Below, in pieces: positions 61,795 through 64,000 of a stretch of DNA of 64,000 nt. Source of the DNA: Torreya grandis (Eukaryota > Streptophyta > Pinopsida > Cupressales > Taxaceae); assembly GCA_037957365.1 (NCBI GenBank), contig JARHVA010004802.1:897001-961000 (forward strand), written 5' to 3'. The stretch's first letter is position 1. Each line of letters begins with the position of its first letter. A model generated the notes under the pieces. It ran no database searches. It had not been told where the DNA came from and saw only the letters and a program-made list of their open reading frames with translations. Both the position numbers and the translations under genes were made by a program.

Positions 61795-62728
61795 TGTTAG
61801 GAATTAAAAAATATATTTAATCTAGAATTAATATGACCATAAATCATATCTTAATTATGTAATAGCATGCATCATAGAAACATTCCTCAAATAATAGATA
61901 TTATGAAAGCATAAATGGAGAGAAAAAATCAATCACACATAACATAGATCTACCATGGTTCACCCAATGTGGGCTACATCCACCAAAAAAGTCCTCAAAT
62001 AAAAATATAATCTAAAAATAAGATTATAATGAACTCTCATAGAAATAGAAAATCTCCTATAGAAAATGTTAAACAAATAAATGTTGTACTTTCACCTATA
62101 CCTACGCAATATCGTATCTCACAAGTTGTTATATCATACCCTATAATAAATACCTACACTTGGCAAAAACATCTGCACTTTGACTCTGATCCTCAAAGCC
62201 ACACCCTACAAATAAACCATCAACCTCTAAAGGCCACACCACACCTATATATATATATATATCAAATGAGGGAAAATCCACAAAAAGAGGAGAAACTCTC
62301 CATGCTTATCCAAGATAAGCATCATCCACTAAAATACACCTTAGTTCCACCTCATCAAGCACATACAAAAGCCCATCCAAAGAGGAACATGCCAAGTTTG
62401 TCTCTCCACCTTTAAAGGCACATTTTCTAACAATATGTGATCATAACCAACTCCTTGAAACAATGTAGGCATCCTCTTTTCCAATGAACAACCAACTCCC
62501 TAAGATCAAGGAAGTCAACATGGAAAATAGGCATCTAACAACCAACTCCATAAAACATGGAAACATAAAAATTAGATAAATTAAGGAATATTCCACTCAC
62601 ATGTGGAGCAAGGTTCCATAAAAGGTGGAGTAGGGATAACTATGATCCCCACATTTATGGAGCTCTCTAGGCCCCAAAATTATACTCATAAGGTCATGTG
62701 ATAGCCTCAAAGGGATCCAAACTCAACA
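61795..62728 (-). repeat. Element H 3' LTR
   Basis: 934 bp, TGTTGAGTTTGG to ATTCCTAACA on the minus strand. The right edge is fixed by the classic copia AGTGGGAGAT tract. It contains a short (TA)n run near 62250. Confidence 0.75.
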
Positions 62729-62741
62729 ATCTCCCACTTGG
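62729..62741 (-). other. Element H polypurine tract
   Basis: CCAAGTGGGAGAT on the minus strand, a common plant copia form, immediately upstream of the 3' LTR. Confidence 0.9.
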
Positions 62742-62749
62742 AGACCATT

Positions 62750-64000
62750 TCTTCTAAACAAAATCTATCATTGCTTCATGACCACTAAGGCCAACAAAAT
62801 ATTAACATAGTCTCAACTTGTCCAATATGACCACCTTGGTCATCATGTTTTCAATATTCTAGCTAGTATGAATCTTTTCAAGCTTCATCAAGTTCTCCTC
62901 CAAAGCTATCCTAATGAAGTGATAATGTAACTGAATGTGTTTTTTCCTCAAGTGCAAAGTAGAGTTATTTTCCAAATGAATAACATTTTGACTATCACTA
63001 TGTAGTCTCCCAACTTCCTACTCATGCCCTCAAAACAAATCCTATACAAATAATTTCCTTGCTATCCTCTATGGCATTAACATACTCTACGTCTATTTTT
63101 GACAAATCCATAACCTTCTATATCCTATAAATCCAACAAACTATTGTATCTCCAATAGTAAATATATAACCTATCATACTCCTACTATCAATATCCCTTA
63201 CCATATCTAAGTTCACATAACCATGCAAAGTGCTATCTGATCTACCATAACATAATGAAAAATCTATGGTTCCTCTCAAATACTAAATAATCCATTTAAC
63301 TATCTACCAATGCTCATAATCTGGATCACTCATATGCCCACTCACAATTTCCACTACTTGGGCAATATCCAGCCTAATACAAACCATGGCATACATCAAA
63401 CTGCCAACTATAGATGAGTAAGGTACCTTAGACATCTTAAGCTTTTTAGATTTCATTTTGGGACACTACTCCTTTGATAATATAAAGTGGCCTACCAAAG
63501 AAGTACCAATAAATTTATCATCCAACATGCTAAAACTTTCCAAGACTTTCTTCACATACTCTGATTGGGATAAGATCAGTGTCTTCTCCTTCTTATCATG
63601 AGTAATCCTCATACCAAGGATTTACTTTGTAGCACCTAAATCCTTCATAGAAAAGGAGACACTAAGATGTTTCTTGATCATATGAATATGGTATATGTTC
63701 TTTCTTTCAACTAACATGTCATCCACATACAAGCATAAAATAATAAAGTAACCATCATCAAAATGTTTGATGTATATGCAATGGTCAAAATGACACCTTT
63801 GATATTCTTGTTCCAATATAAAATAGTCAAATTTCTTATACCATTATTGTGGAGCTTGTTTTAGGCCATACAAACTCTTCTTTAGTCTACACACATAGTT
63901 CTCCTTCCTTTTTACCTCATATCCCTATGGTTGCTTCATATACAACTCTTCATCCAAATCACCATGAAGAAAAGCAATTTTCACATCTAACTGTTCTAAG
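62750..64000 (-). pseudogene. Element H copia reverse transcriptase-RNase H
   Basis: One minus-strand frame can be followed from the window edge down to about 63100. It reads LDVKIAFLHGDL, SLYGLKQAPQ, ILCLYVDDML (catalytic VDD near 63730), SMKDLGATK, LGMRITHDK, SQSEYVKKVLE and the RNase H start HGYVNLDM with MIGYIFTIG. Stops occur at codons 63925-63927 (TAG), 63844-63846 (TAA), 63622-63624 (TAA), 63466-63468 (TAG) and 63304-63306 (TAG). At most of these copia proteins normally have Gln. Catalytic Asp residues remain. The enzyme would copy element RNA into cDNA; as it stands it is truncated many times. Below 63100 the frame decays. Confidence 0.88.

Larger units (their letters stand above)
61795..64000 (-). 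mobile_element. Element H: copia retrotransposon, 3' part (continues past window)
   Basis: 3' LTR 61795-62728, polypurine tract CCAAGTGGGAGAT (62729-62741), and RT-RNase H coding sequence from 62750 to the window edge, all on the minus strand. It inserted into the RNase H gene of element I (host pentamer GTGCT at 61790-61794). The second LTR and TSD lie outside. Confidence 0.85.

Overview
This is 64 kb of AT-rich plant nuclear repeat DNA. No host gene, tRNA, rRNA or CRISPR array could be recognised. The window is built almost entirely from decayed LTR retrotransposons of both superfamilies plus one short LINE, inserted into one another. The density of nested gypsy and copia elements, initiator-Met-type primer sites (TGGTATCAGAGC), Tat-like gypsy pol with an extra RNase H, and pervasive TAA/TAG nonsense codons at expected Gln positions point to a large-genome, heavily methylated seed plant. 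A gymnosperm is my guess, but the sequence does not prove it. All boundaries were found by eye from paired LTRs, primer sites, purine tracts and target-site duplications (TSDs).

Layout: 1-3193 is unassigned. 3194-10834 is element A (+), with 2.66 kb LTRs and a gag-like frame only. 10835-13497 is unassigned and holds a 57-bp tandem repeat. 13507-14874 is an ORF1-only LINE (-). 15056-27623 is element B, an almost complete Tat-like gypsy (-) with gag, PR, archaeal-type RNase H, RT, RNase H and INT in that order. 27624-32371 is unassigned. 32372-43244 is element D (-, gag-PR only); its right LTR is split by element T (39895-42937, TSD AAATG).

D sits inside element K, a relative of D whose PR and primer site are at 49830-51075. 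K also carries the copia element C (43804-47705, TSD AAATC). Element J, a third gypsy of this type, occupies about 52790-61230 and is split by element F (53810-58749, TSD AACAT), which holds an inverted copy of its own 3' end next to its primer site and an extra LTR (G). At the right end, copia element I (from 61231) sits in the J gag, and copia element H (from 61795 past the window edge) sits in the RNase H of I.

None of these elements looks autonomous now. The main points of interest are the gag frame of A, broken only by TAA/TAG codons, the RNase H position in B, the ORF1-only LINE, the palindromic junction in F, and the GACGTC-type dyad clusters of C.
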